Source: UBA11136 sp964482135 (GTDB lineage: Bacteria; Pseudomonadota; Alphaproteobacteria; UBA11136). Taken from it: a stretch of 64,000 nucleotides of DNA. This document shows positions 23,655 to 32,322 of the stretch, one piece after another (the stretch's first letter is position 1; each line of letters starts with the position of its first letter). The position numbers and the translations under genes are program-made. The notes under the pieces were generated by a model that was given only the letters and a program-made list of their open reading frames with translations, had not been told where the DNA came from and did no database searches. The stretch spans positions 1-64,000 of the forward strand of contig CAYZWF010000001.1 in assembly GCA_964482135.1 (NCBI GenBank). Reading direction: 5' to 3'.

Positions 23655-25639
23655 ACGGCTGCCTTCTTTCTGCGCCGCGGCGCCCCCACCCGCAGGCGGC
23701 GGTCGCTGAGCGAAAGCAGCCCGCCCGCCACCATCACCAGGGAGCCGATCCACATCCATACCACCAGCGGCGTAAAGAACAGACGGGTGACCCAGGCTCC
23801 GCTGTCGTCTTCGGCGGCATCCCCCAGCACCACGTAAAGATCGCCCCGTCCCGTGGTGTGGATGGCGGCCTCGGTGGTGGGCATGGCGGCCACCGGATAG
23901 ACACGTTTTTCGGGTTTCAGAACCATCACCTGGCGGCCCTCGCGGCGCACCGTGAATTGCCCCTGATCGGCCGAATAGTTGGGGCCTTCCACCTGGCGCA
24001 CCCCTTCCAGGGTCACTTCATAGCCGCCCACCTCCATGGCGTCGCCGGGCAGGCTGGACTGGATATGTTCCTCGCGCCACAGCGAGGCCCCGGTGGCTCC
24101 GGCGATCACCAGTGCCAGCCCGGCATGGGCCAGGGTCATGCCATAGGCCGCGCGTGGCAGGCTGCGCGCCCGTTCCAGACACTCCCGCCAGGGGGCGCGG
24201 AACAGCCGCAGGCGGTCGGCCAATTCTGCCAGGGTGGCGAACAGCAGCCATGCCGCCGCCGCCAGCGCCACCAGCGCCAGCACCGGCCCGCCACGATGGA
24301 AATACCAGGCCGCCAGCGCCACCACCAGGGCCAGGCCAAGGGCCGCGTAAAGCCGCGAAAAGGCTCCCGAAAGATCGCCTCGCTTCCACGACAGGAACGG
24401 CCCCACGGCCATCACCACCACCATGGGCGCCATCAGCGGCAGGAAGGTGGCGTTGAAAAAAGGCGGGCCCACCGAGACCTTGGGGCCGCCCACGGCGTCG
24501 AGGAACAGCGGATACAGAGTGCCCAGCAGCACCGTTCCGGCGGCTGCCGTCATCAGCAGATTATTGAGCAACAGAGTACCCTCGCGCGACACCGGAGAAA
24601 ACAACCCGCCGCCCGTCAAGCTGGGTGCGCGCAGGGCATAGAGAACCAGCGAGCCGCCGATCACGATCACCAGCAGGACCAGGATGAACACGCCGCGCGC
24701 GGGATCGGTGGCGAAGGCATGGACCGAGGTGAGCACGCCCGAGCGCACCAGAAAGGTGCCGATAAGGCTGAAGGAAAAGGCGAGAATGGCCAACAGCACG
24801 GTCCAGCTTTTCAAGGCGTCGCGCTTCTCCACCACGATCGCCGAATGCAGCAATGCGGTGCCCACCAGCCACGGGATCAGCGAGGCGTTCTCCACCGGAT
24901 CCCAGAACCAGAACCCGCCCCAGCCCAGCTCGTAATAGGCCCACCAGCTTCCCATGGCGATACCCAGAGTCAGGAAACACCAGGCGGCCAGCGTCCAGGG
25001 CCGCACCCAGCGCGCCCAGGCGGCATCCACCCGGCCTTCCATCAGCGCCGCGATGGCGAAGGAAAAGGCCATGGAAAAACCCACATAGCCCACATAGAGA
25101 AAAGGCGGATGAAAGGCCAGCCCCGGATCCTGAAGCAGGGGGTTCAGGTCGCGGCCGTCGGCGGGCGCCGGGAACAGGCGCGCGAAGGGATTGGAGGTCA
25201 GTAATATAAAGAACAGGAAACCGGCGCTGATGAGGCCCTGGATGCCCAGAACCCGGGCCCGGAAAGTGGCGGGAAGGTTGCTTCCGAAGAGCGCCACACA
25301 GAGCCCGAACAGGGCCAGGATGGCGACCCACAACACCATGGAGCCTTCGTGATGTCCCCACACGGCGGAGATTTTATAGATCAGGGGCAGCTTGGAATTG
25401 GCGTTGGCGGTTACCACCATCACCGAAAAATCGGCTTGCACGAAAAGCACCGTCAGCGCGGCGAAGGCTAGGATGACGAATACGAACTGCCCCAGCGCCG
25501 CCGGTCCCGCCAGGGCGATCCAGCCGTCGTCGTCGCGTCCTTGCCCTTGCCGGTGCGCCCCGGCGAGGGGAAGGCTGCCCTGGACCAGGGCCAGCACGAA
25601 GGCCAGGATCAAGGCGAAATGGCCCAGCTCGGCGATCAT
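23651..25639 (-). CDS. ccmF: Cytochrome c haem lyase subunit CcmF
   Basis: A 662-residue polytopic protein with about 14-15 helices. The haem-handling WWD-like motif GWGGFWFWDPVENASLIPWL and the segments HEGSMVLWV and FLVRSGVLTSVHAFA are all typical of CcmF. CcmF takes haem from holo-CcmE and attaches it to apocytochrome c. ATG 25639 is chosen; it lies in the first of two 20-bp repeats (25620-25659). A GTG in the second repeat would give only a seven-codon frame whose TGA overlaps this ATG. Confidence 0.96.
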   Translation of the reverse strand: MIAELGHFALILAFVLALVQGSLPLAGAHRQGQGRDDDGWIALAGPAALGQFVFVILAFAALTVLFVQADFSVMVVTANANSKLPLIYKISAVWGHHEGSMVLWVAILALFGLCVALFGSNLPATFRARVLGIQGLISAGFLFFILLTSNPFARLFPAPADGRDLNPLLQDPGLAFHPPFLYVGYVGFSMAFSFAIAALMEGRVDAAWARWVRPWTLAAWCFLTLGIAMGSWWAYYELGWGGFWFWDPVENASLIPWLVGTALLHSAIVVEKRDALKSWTVLLAILAFSFSLIGTFLVRSGVLTSVHAFATDPARGVFILVLLVIVIGGSLVLYALRAPSLTGGGLFSPVSREGTLLLNNLLMTAAAGTVLLGTLYPLFLDAVGGPKVSVGPPFFNATFLPLMAPMVVVMAVGPFLSWKRGDLSGAFSRLYAALGLALVVALAAWYFHRGGPVLALVALAAAAWLLFATLAELADRLRLFRAPWRECLERARSLPRAAYGMTLAHAGLALVIAGATGASLWREEHIQSSLPGDAMEVGGYEVTLEGVRQVEGPNYSADQGQFTVRREGRQVMVLKPEKRVYPVAAMPTTEAAIHTTGRGDLYVVLGDAAEDDSGAWVTRLFFTPLVVWMWIGSLVMVAGGLLSLSDRRLRVGAPRRRKKAAV

Positions 25640-25659
25640 TGGCCCAACTCGGCGATCAC
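25620..25659. repeat. 20-bp tandem duplication at the ccmE-ccmF junction
   Basis: TGGCCCAGCTCGGCGATCAT (25620-25639) is followed directly by TGGCCCAACTCGGCGATCAC (25640-25659). The copies differ at two bases. The duplication covers the ccmF start codon region and the ccmE stop. Confidence 0.85.
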
Positions 25660-26213
25660 GGGCCGCTCTCTTCCTGGTCCTCTTCTGGGGCCGCAGTCTC
25701 TGACGTACCATGGCCCTCCTGGCCCTGCCATTGGCCCGACTTCTTCAGGGCGTCGGCCACTTCCGGGGGCATATAGTTCTCGTCATGCTTGGCCAGCACA
25801 TTGGAGGCCTGAAACACGCCGTTGCGGTCGAGGCTGCCTTCCGCCACCACGCCCTGACCCTCGTGGAAGAGATCGGGAAGAAGACCGCTAAAGGTCACCG
25901 GCACCTCGTTGGAAAGGTCCGTGATCCGAAATACCACCGATCCGTCCCCGGCATTGCGTTCCACGCTTTCCTCCACCACCAGCCCGCCGAGACGCAGGCG
26001 GCGGCCCGGCTCTATGTCGCGGTCGAGAATTTCCGAAGGGCTGTAGAAAAAAACCAGATTATCGCGCAGCGCCGAAAGCACCAGCGCCACCGATCCGCCC
26101 AGCAACACCATTCCGGCAAGCACCAGATACAGCCGCCGCCGCTTGCGGGTCATGGGCCGTTTCGGCGGAGAATTCTGAGGTGCCCCCGCGCTATCCTGGG
26201 TGGGAGTGCTCAT
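25656..26213 (-). CDS. ccmE: Haem chaperone CcmE
   Basis: This 185-residue haem chaperone has one N-terminal transmembrane anchor (LYLVLAGMVLLGGSVALVL) and a periplasmic OB-fold domain with LRLGGLVVEESV and FEGxxPDLF-like VTFSGLLPDLFHEGQGVV. The covalent haem site is the His in LAKHDENYMP. CcmE carries haem from CcmC to CcmF. The last ~25 residues (beyond SGQWQ) are encoded by a REP-like unit at 25687-25716 and form a Glu/Gly/Pro-rich tail that is probably not functional. The 5' end overlaps ccmD by 4 nt. Confidence 0.95.
   Translation of the reverse strand: MSTPTQDSAGAPQNSPPKRPMTRKRRRLYLVLAGMVLLGGSVALVLSALRDNLVFFYSPSEILDRDIEPGRRLRLGGLVVEESVERNAGDGSVVFRITDLSNEVPVTFSGLLPDLFHEGQGVVAEGSLDRNGVFQASNVLAKHDENYMPPEVADALKKSGQWQGQEGHGTSETAAPEEDQEESGP
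25687..25716. repeat. REP-like dispersed repeat inside the 3' end of ccmE
   Basis: GGGGCCGCAGTCTCTGACG followed by TACCATGGCCC is a 30-nt variant of the dispersed repeat. Read in the ccmE frame it encodes GHGTSETAAP and stays open, so the repeat has been absorbed into the coding sequence. Confidence 0.7.
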
Positions 26214-26437
26214 GAGGGGGCGTCGTCGCGCTGGTTGCGGCTGTCATTGGCGGGGATACCCACCGGCCCCACCGGGGTGGGTTCCTCGAAGGTTTCCAGA
26301 AGATCGGCCAGCGCCGCCTCGCGCCTCCGCAGCCGCCGCCACGAGGTCACGAACAGCCCCGTCATCACCACCGTGGTAATGATGTAGGCGGTGGTGATGA
26401 AAGAACCGTATTCACCCATGTGAAGAAAATCCGGCAT
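26210..26437 (-). CDS. ccmD: Haem exporter accessory protein CcmD
   Basis: A 75-residue CcmD with one transmembrane helix (YGSFITTAYIITTVVMTGLF) after MPDFLHMGE and a basic cytoplasmic tail with RRLRRREAALADLLE. CcmD tethers holo-CcmE to the CcmABC complex. It is longer than many CcmD proteins because of a Pro-rich C-terminal extension. It starts at ATG 26437, 14 nt after ccmC, and overlaps ccmE by 4 nt. Confidence 0.9.
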   Translation of the reverse strand: MPDFLHMGEYGSFITTAYIITTVVMTGLFVTSWRRLRRREAALADLLETFEEPTPVGPVGIPANDSRNQRDDAPS

Positions 26438-26451
26438 GGTCTTTTCTCTTT

Positions 26452-27207
26452 CTATACCTCTCTCATATGGGGGCCGCGCTCTTCCTGGCGGTCCTGTATC
26501 CGGGTCAGGCGCAGGGCGCCGATCTTGCGGGCGAGAATCTCGCCGCGCAGGCGCAGGATTAGCACGGTGACGTAATAGGCGGTGAACGCCGCCGCCATAA
26601 TCAACAGCGGAGCCAGCATGGAGGGATGAACGGCGGGGCCGTCCATGCGGACGATGCTGGCCGGCTGGTGCAGGGTGTTCCACCAGTCCACCGACCATTT
26701 TATAACCGGGATATTGACCGCCCCCACCAAGGCCAGGATCGCCGCTGCGCGCTCGCCGCGGCTGGCGTCCTCGAAGGCGGAGGTGAGTGCCATATGCCCC
26801 ATGTAAAAGAAGAACAGGATCAGCACCGAGGTGAGGCGGGCGTCCCACACCCACCACGCGCCCCACATGGGCTTGCCCCAGATGGCGCCGGTGACCAGCG
26901 CGATGAAGGTAAAACAGGCGCCGATGGGGGCGCTGGCCTTGGCCGCGAGATCGGCCAGGGGATGCTTCCAGATCAACGCCACGGCGCTGGCCGCCGCCAG
27001 ACAGCTATAGACGAACAGGGCCATCCAGGCCGCGGGCACATGTATATACATGATGCGCACGCTTTCCCCCTGTTGGTAATCGGCGGGCGAGACCATCAAC
27101 GCAAGGTAAAGCCCCAGCCCAAGCAGGACCACGGTCAGAACCGCGCTCCATGGAAGGGCCACGGCGGCGATGCGCAGGAAACGGTTGGGGTTGGCGAAGC
27201 GATGCAT
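26452..27207 (-). CDS. ccmC: Haem transporter/chaperone-loading protein CcmC
   Basis: The 251-residue protein has six transmembrane helices. Its WWD domain reads MWGAWWVWDARLTS and its flanking haem-ligand His are in the HVPAAWMALF and FMGHMAL segments. CcmC binds haem at the outer face of the inner membrane and attaches it to CcmE. It is the third gene of the operon, 19 nt after ccmB. Confidence 0.95.
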   Translation of the reverse strand: MHRFANPNRFLRIAAVALPWSAVLTVVLLGLGLYLALMVSPADYQQGESVRIMYIHVPAAWMALFVYSCLAAASAVALIWKHPLADLAAKASAPIGACFTFIALVTGAIWGKPMWGAWWVWDARLTSVLILFFFYMGHMALTSAFEDASRGERAAAILALVGAVNIPVIKWSVDWWNTLHQPASIVRMDGPAVHPSMLAPLLIMAAAFTAYYVTVLILRLRGEILARKIGALRLTRIQDRQEERGPHMREV

Positions 27208-27226
27208 GAGTTCGTGGTGTCCAGGG

Positions 27227-27892
27227 TTATTCCAGGGCCTGTCTCAGGGCTGCCGTGCTGGCCCACAGACCCAGCGGCAGGGTGCCCAACAGCAGGCCGC
27301 CGAGCACAAGAAGATGGGGTTGGGCCGATTGACCCGTCACCGCGGCTTCCACCGCGCCGACTCCGAAAATGAGGACGGGAATGTATAGAGGCAACACCAG
27401 AAGCGTCAACAGCACACCTCCACGGTGCGCGCCCACCGTCAGCGCGGCCCCGATGGCTCCTATGAAAACCAGGCTCGGCGTGCCCAGCGCCATGGCCGTG
27501 ATGAAGACCGCCAGCCCCTCGCGGTCCATATGCAGCATCATGGCCAGAACCGGGGCGGCCAACAGCAGGGGCGCGCCGGTCAACAGCCAGTTGGCCAGGC
27601 ACTTGGCCAGAACCACGGCTTCCAGTGGCAGCGGCGTGATCGCCATGAGGTCGAGGCTGCCATCCTCGAAATCGGTCTGGAACATGCGTTCCAGCGACAA
27701 CAGGGTGGCCAGCAATGCCGCCACCCAGACCACGGCGGGGCCGATACGGGCGAGAATTCCGCTTTCCGGCCCCACGCTGAGGGGAAACAGGGTGACGGTG
27801 ATAAGAAAGAACATGACGGCCATGAGGCCGTCGCCGCCCTGACGCCAGGCCATGATCACATCACGGCGCACGATAAGCCAGAATCCGGTCAT
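27227..27892 (-). CDS. ccmB: Haem exporter ABC permease CcmB
   Basis: A 221-residue six-helix permease of the CcmABCD release complex. It has the family N-terminus FWLIVRRDVIMAWRQGGDGL and LYIPVLIFGVGAVEA near the end. With CcmA it forms the ATP-driven complex that frees holo-CcmE. ATG 27892 overlaps the ccmA stop by 4 nt (ATGA). A much longer open frame upstream is the antisense-frame shadow of ccmA and is ignored. Confidence 0.94.
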   Translation of the reverse strand: MTGFWLIVRRDVIMAWRQGGDGLMAVMFFLITVTLFPLSVGPESGILARIGPAVVWVAALLATLLSLERMFQTDFEDGSLDLMAITPLPLEAVVLAKCLANWLLTGAPLLLAAPVLAMMLHMDREGLAVFITAMALGTPSLVFIGAIGAALTVGAHRGGVLLTLLVLPLYIPVLIFGVGAVEAAVTGQSAQPHLLVLGGLLLGTLPLGLWASTAALRQALE

Positions 27893-28695
27893 GGCCGCAT
27901 CTCTTGTCTTCCCACCCGTCCCGTTTTTTGTCTGCCATTGCCAAGGGCCGTAGCGGCATCTTGCCGCAGCTCGGCCAGTCCCGATGTGGGGGCGAAGCGG
28001 TCGAGGTAGAGCGGCCAGGCGCGGCCCAGGGCCATTTCCGTATGGGTCGCCACCACCACCATGCCGCCGCGCCGCCGGTGGCGGGCGATGGTCTGTTCCA
28101 GGGCGGCGATGGAGTCGCGGTCGAGGGCCACCGTGGGTTCGTCGAGAAGCCACAGATCGGCGGGGGAGGCCAGCATACGGGCCAGCGACAGCCGCCGCTT
28201 CTGGCCCGCCGAGAGCATGCGCGCGGGAAAATCGGCAAGATGATCGAGGCCAAAGCTGCCCAGGGCGCTGCGGATGAGCCCCGGCGGCGGCGCCTCGCCC
28301 ATGCGCAGCCCGGTCCAGAATGACAGGTTTTCGCCCACCGTCATGGCCGCCTTCAGGCCATCGAGATGGCCCACGTAATGCTGGCGGGCGTGGTGGCTTT
28401 CGGGATCGTCGGCAATCGCATAGCCGTACCACAAAAGATCGCCGGCGGTGGGTTTCAGCAAATCCGCCATAATCCGCAACAGGCTCGACTTGCCGCTGCC
28501 GTTGGGACCCAACAGTACCAGCGCATCCCCGGATTTCAGCGCGAAATCGAGCCCCTCGAACACTGTTCGGCCTCCCCGTACACAGACCAGGTCGTGGCCG
28601 GTAAACAGACCTCCGCCGTCTTCAGTCAGCTTGTCGGGGCCGGCAGCCGTGGGGGCTTTCGGGGCGTTGCGGGAAGGGGGCTGGGTGTCGTCCAT
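27889..28695 (-). CDS. ccmA: Haem exporter ABC ATPase CcmA
   Basis: A 268-residue ABC ATPase with Walker A GPNGSGKSS, signature LSAGQKRRLSLARM and Walker B LWLLDEPTVALD, followed by the CcmA-like THTEMAL switch. It powers the release of haem-loaded CcmE. The start at 28695 gives about 45 residues more than typical CcmA, with a Pro/Ala-rich lead; a later start near the GHDLV segment is possible but lacks a clear codon. It is the first gene of the ccmABCDEFGHI operon and diverges from acnA. Confidence 0.95.
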   Translation of the reverse strand: MDDTQPPSRNAPKAPTAAGPDKLTEDGGGLFTGHDLVCVRGGRTVFEGLDFALKSGDALVLLGPNGSGKSSLLRIMADLLKPTAGDLLWYGYAIADDPESHHARQHYVGHLDGLKAAMTVGENLSFWTGLRMGEAPPPGLIRSALGSFGLDHLADFPARMLSAGQKRRLSLARMLASPADLWLLDEPTVALDRDSIAALEQTIARHRRRGGMVVVATHTEMALGRAWPLYLDRFAPTSGLAELRQDAATALGNGRQKTGRVGRQEMRP

Positions 28696-28855
28696 CTGTG
28701 TCGAGCTTTACCCGTTGTAAACACATATAAAGTAATTTTGGCACCATACAGGTAATCCCGCCGCTCCCAAAACGAAAGCCCCAATAACGCCTTAGGACTG
28801 GACAGGGCGGAAAAGGTGAATATGTTTGAGGGGCTTACGGAAGGAGACTGCCCCA

Positions 28856-31567
28856 GTGCCTGCTTCAGACGCATCCGGCTCATGCCCGGATTCTTTCTCC
28901 TGTCACCGCTCTTTAGAGGCCGGTGGCAAGACCTATGGCTATTACAGCCTCGCCGCGGCGGCTGAAAACGGGCTTGGCGATATTGCCCGGCTGCCCCGTT
29001 CGCTCAAGGTGCTGCTGGAAAATCTCCTGCGTTACGAGGACGGCCGTTCGGTCACCCGCGAGGATGTGGAAGGGCTGGCCGCCTGGGGCGAGAGCAGATC
29101 GGGCGGTGGTGAAATCGCCTATCGCCCGGCCCGGGTGCTGATGCAGGATTTCACCGGGGTGCCCGCCGTAGTGGACCTTGCCGCCATGCGCGACGCCATG
29201 GCCGCCATGGGCGGCGATCCGCAAAAGATTAATCCGCTCTCGCCGGTGGACCTTGTGATCGACCATTCGGTGACGGTGGATTTCGCCGGCACCAATGACG
29301 CCTTCGCCCGCAACGTGGCCGGAGAGTTCGCTCGCAATGGCGAGCGTTATTCCTTTCTGCGCTGGGGACAGAGCGCTTTCGACAATTTCCGGGTGGTGCC
29401 GCCGGGCACCGGCATCTGCCATCAGGTCAATCTTGAATATCTGGCGCAATGCGTATGGACCGCCACCGGGGAGGGTGGAGAGACCGCCTATCCCGATACC
29501 TGTGTCGGCACCGACAGCCACACCACCATGATCAACGGTCTCGGCGTGCTGGGCTGGGGCGTGGGCGGCATCGAGGCCGAGGCGGCCATGCTCGGCCAGC
29601 CCATCACCATGCTGGTGCCCGATGTGGTGGGATTCAGGCTCGATGGCGCGCTGAAGGAGGGCGCCACCGCCACCGATCTGGTGCTGCGGGTGGTGGAAAT
29701 GCTGCGCGCCGAAGGCGTGGTAGGTAAATTCGTGGAATTCTTCGGTCCCGGACTCGATCACCTGTCGCTGCCTGATCGTGCCACCATTGCCAATATGGCG
29801 CCGGAGTATGGCGCCACCTGTGGCTTCTTCCCCATCGATTCCGAGACCGTGCGCTTCCTCGCCTTTACCGGCCGCGATGGCGGGCGGGTGGAACTGGTGG
29901 AGGCCTATGCCAAGGCGCAAGGTCTGTGGCGCGACGCGGACACGCCCGACCCGGTCTTCACCACCACGCTGGAACTGGACATGGGGGATGTGGAACCCAG
30001 CCTCGCCGGGCCGAAACGGCCCCAGGACCTGGTTGCTCTCTCGGACGCCGCTTCTTCCTTCAAGGAAACCCTGGCCGAGCTTCAGGGCGCCCCCGCGCCG
30101 CGCGAGATTGCCCTCGCCGACAGTGATCACGGTCTGCGCGACGGCGATGTGGTTATTGCCGCCATCACCAGCTGTACCAACACCTCCAACCCCGGCGTCA
30201 TGCTCGCCGCCGGTTTGCTGGCCCGCAATGCCGTGGCCAAGGGACTGAAGACCAAGCCCTGGGTCAAGGCTTCGCTGGCGCCGGGAAGCCGCGTGGTGGG
30301 GGATTACCTGGAAGCCGCCGGGGTCCAGGATGATCTCGACGCGCTGGGGTTCAATGTGGTGGGCATCGGCTGCACCACCTGTATCGGCAATTCCGGGCCT
30401 TTGGCCGAACCCATCACCAAGGCCATCGGCGAAGGCAATCTGGCGGTCTGTTCGGTGCTCTCAGGTAACCGTAATTTCGAGGGCCGCATCTCGCCCCATG
30501 TGAAGGCCAACTATCTGGCCTCGCCGCCCTTGGTGGTGGCCTATGCCCTGGCCGGAACCCTGACCCGCGACCTTTTGAATGAACCCCTGGGCAAGGGCAG
30601 CGACGGCGAGGCGGTTTTCCTCAAGGATATCTGGCCTAGTAACGCGGAAATCGGTGAGGCTTTAGAAACGGCGTTGACGCCCGACATGTTCCGCAGCCGC
30701 TATGGCGATGTGTTCGAGGGCACGCCCGAATGGCAGGCGGTGGAGACGGCATCGGGCCAGACCTTCACCTGGGACGACGCCAGCACCTATGTGAAAAACC
30801 CACCCTATTTCTCCGCCATGACGAAACAGGCGGGCGAGGTGGGGGATATTGAAAATGCCCGCATTTTAGCCCTGCTGGGCGATTCCGTGACCACCGATCA
30901 TATTTCCCCGGCGGGCAGCATCCCCGAGGACGGCCCGGCCGGTGCCTATCTCACCGAGCGTGGCGTGGCGGCCCGGGACTACAACTCCTTCGGGGCGCGG
31001 CGCGGCAATCACGAGATCATGATGCGCGGCACCTTCGCCAATATCCGGCTCGCCAACGAAATGGCCCCTGGCACCACGGGCGGCGTCACCCGGCACATGC
31101 CCTCAGGCGAGCAAATGGCCATTTTCGATGCCGCCGCGCGCTACGCGGAGGAAAATGTGCCCCTGATCGTGGTGGCGGGAAAGGAATACGGCACCGGCTC
31201 GTCACGGGACTGGGCGGCCAAGGGGCCCATGTTATTGGGGGTGCGCGCCGCCATCGCCGAGAGCTTCGAGCGTATCCACCGTTCCAACCTGATCGGCATG
31301 GGCATCCTGCCCCTGCAATTCAAGGAGGGCATGGACCGCAAGACCCTGGGGCTGGATGGCTCCGAATCCATCACCCTCTCCGGTATCGCCGGAGGGATTA
31401 CCCCGCAAATGGATGTTACCGCCGCCATTGCCGGGGCCGACGGCAAGAGGTCGACGGTTTCCCTGTTATGCCGCATCGATACCCTGGACGAGGTGGAATA
31501 TTACCGCCATGGCGGGATTCTTCCCTATGTGCTGCGCTCCCTTCTCGATGGCGCGGGGGAAGGTTAG
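28856..31567 (+). CDS. acnA: Aconitate hydratase A
   Basis: A 903-residue TCA-cycle enzyme that interconverts citrate and isocitrate. The 4Fe-4S cysteines lie in SCTNTSNP and GCTTCIGNSG, and the C-terminal domain has SRDWAAKGPMLLGVRA. Length matches AcnA/IRP1-type aconitases. GTG at 28856 is preferred because AAGGAG lies 9 nt upstream; a TTG at 28826 gives ten more residues without a ribosome site. It diverges from ccmA, with a secreted protein gene 3 nt after its stop, an alphaproteobacterial neighbourhood. Confidence 0.96.
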   Translation: MPASDASGSCPDSFSCHRSLEAGGKTYGYYSLAAAAENGLGDIARLPRSLKVLLENLLRYEDGRSVTREDVEGLAAWGESRSGGGEIAYRPARVLMQDFTGVPAVVDLAAMRDAMAAMGGDPQKINPLSPVDLVIDHSVTVDFAGTNDAFARNVAGEFARNGERYSFLRWGQSAFDNFRVVPPGTGICHQVNLEYLAQCVWTATGEGGETAYPDTCVGTDSHTTMINGLGVLGWGVGGIEAEAAMLGQPITMLVPDVVGFRLDGALKEGATATDLVLRVVEMLRAEGVVGKFVEFFGPGLDHLSLPDRATIANMAPEYGATCGFFPIDSETVRFLAFTGRDGGRVELVEAYAKAQGLWRDADTPDPVFTTTLELDMGDVEPSLAGPKRPQDLVALSDAASSFKETLAELQGAPAPREIALADSDHGLRDGDVVIAAITSCTNTSNPGVMLAAGLLARNAVAKGLKTKPWVKASLAPGSRVVGDYLEAAGVQDDLDALGFNVVGIGCTTCIGNSGPLAEPITKAIGEGNLAVCSVLSGNRNFEGRISPHVKANYLASPPLVVAYALAGTLTRDLLNEPLGKGSDGEAVFLKDIWPSNAEIGEALETALTPDMFRSRYGDVFEGTPEWQAVETASGQTFTWDDASTYVKNPPYFSAMTKQAGEVGDIENARILALLGDSVTTDHISPAGSIPEDGPAGAYLTERGVAARDYNSFGARRGNHEIMMRGTFANIRLANEMAPGTTGGVTRHMPSGEQMAIFDAAARYAEENVPLIVVAGKEYGTGSSRDWAAKGPMLLGVRAAIAESFERIHRSNLIGMGILPLQFKEGMDRKTLGLDGSESITLSGIAGGITPQMDVTAAIAGADGKRSTVSLLCRIDTLDEVEYYRHGGILPYVLRSLLDGAGEG

Positions 31568-31570
31568 ACC

Positions 31571-32215
31571 ATGAGAATGTTCCTGCGCACCCTGGTCCTT
31601 TTTCTTGCCGTTGCCGCCATTTCCGCCTGCGCGGTGCAGCGCCCCGAACATGCCGACCAGTTCCGCGCCCGCTATGGACTCGAAGCGCCTAAGAGCCATG
31701 CCTTTAGTTTGTGTTTCGGCCATGGCTGCAAGCATTCGGCCGCGGTGCGGCTGAGCGATGCCCAATGGGCGAAAGTGAGGGCGATTTTCACAGACGTAGC
31801 CACGGATGCCAGGGCGGAGCGCTCCCGTATCGCCCGCGCCGTGGCCCTGTTGGAGAGTATGGCCGGGGAACAGGCGGGAACCCTCACCGACAAGGCTGGA
31901 ACGGGTTTTCCCCTGGAGGACAGGTATCAGCTCGACTGTGTGGATGAGTCCCTCAACACCACCGCCTATCTGGCCATGATGAAACAGGATGGCTTATTGC
32001 GCTTCCATGATCTGCGCGGCCCCGCCACCAGGGGATTTTTCTTCAGGGGCTGGCCCCATACCACGGCGGCCATCGCCGAGCGGGAAAGCGGCCACGCCTA
32101 TGCCGTGGATTCCTGGTTCTTCGATAACGGCAGGGCGCCGGCGATCCTGCCTCTCTCGTTATGGCAGAACGGGTGGCAGCCGCAAGAGACGAAAACCCGC
32201 GCCAGTCTTTATTAA
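31571..32215 (+). CDS. Secreted protein of unknown family, paralogue of 53461
   Basis: A 214-residue probable lipoprotein (signal sequence ending VAAISACAV, lipobox Cys20). It shares with the protein at 53461-54159 a C-x4-C-K motif after the signal region (LCFGHGCKHS), the segment RAERSRIARAVALLE, the motif LDCVDESLNTT, GLLRFHD and YAVDSWFFDNG. The conserved Cys, Asp and Trp residues suggest an active extracytoplasmic domain, but I do not recognise the family. It starts 3 nt after acnA, so it is co-transcribed with aconitase. Its length is 40 residues shorter than the paralogue, which has an extra loop. Confidence 0.8.
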   Translation: MRMFLRTLVLFLAVAAISACAVQRPEHADQFRARYGLEAPKSHAFSLCFGHGCKHSAAVRLSDAQWAKVRAIFTDVATDARAERSRIARAVALLESMAGEQAGTLTDKAGTGFPLEDRYQLDCVDESLNTTAYLAMMKQDGLLRFHDLRGPATRGFFFRGWPHTTAAIAERESGHAYAVDSWFFDNGRAPAILPLSLWQNGWQPQETKTRASLY

Positions 32216-32322
32216 ACCATCCCCATTAAGCCCTCTCTCTTTGGAGGGGGCGGAATACGGGCTGCCCGCCATCACCCAGAAGTGATTGGCCTGTGAGGGT
32301 ATTGGCGCACTAAATTCAGGCC

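Noticed and set aside
23507..25204. A 565-codon open frame on the plus strand
   Set aside because: It is antisense to ccmF and ccmG, with a His/Gln/Arg-rich composition typical of shadow frames.
28913..30130. A 405-codon open frame on the minus strand
   Set aside because: It is antisense to the aconitase gene, which shows full conservation in its own frame.
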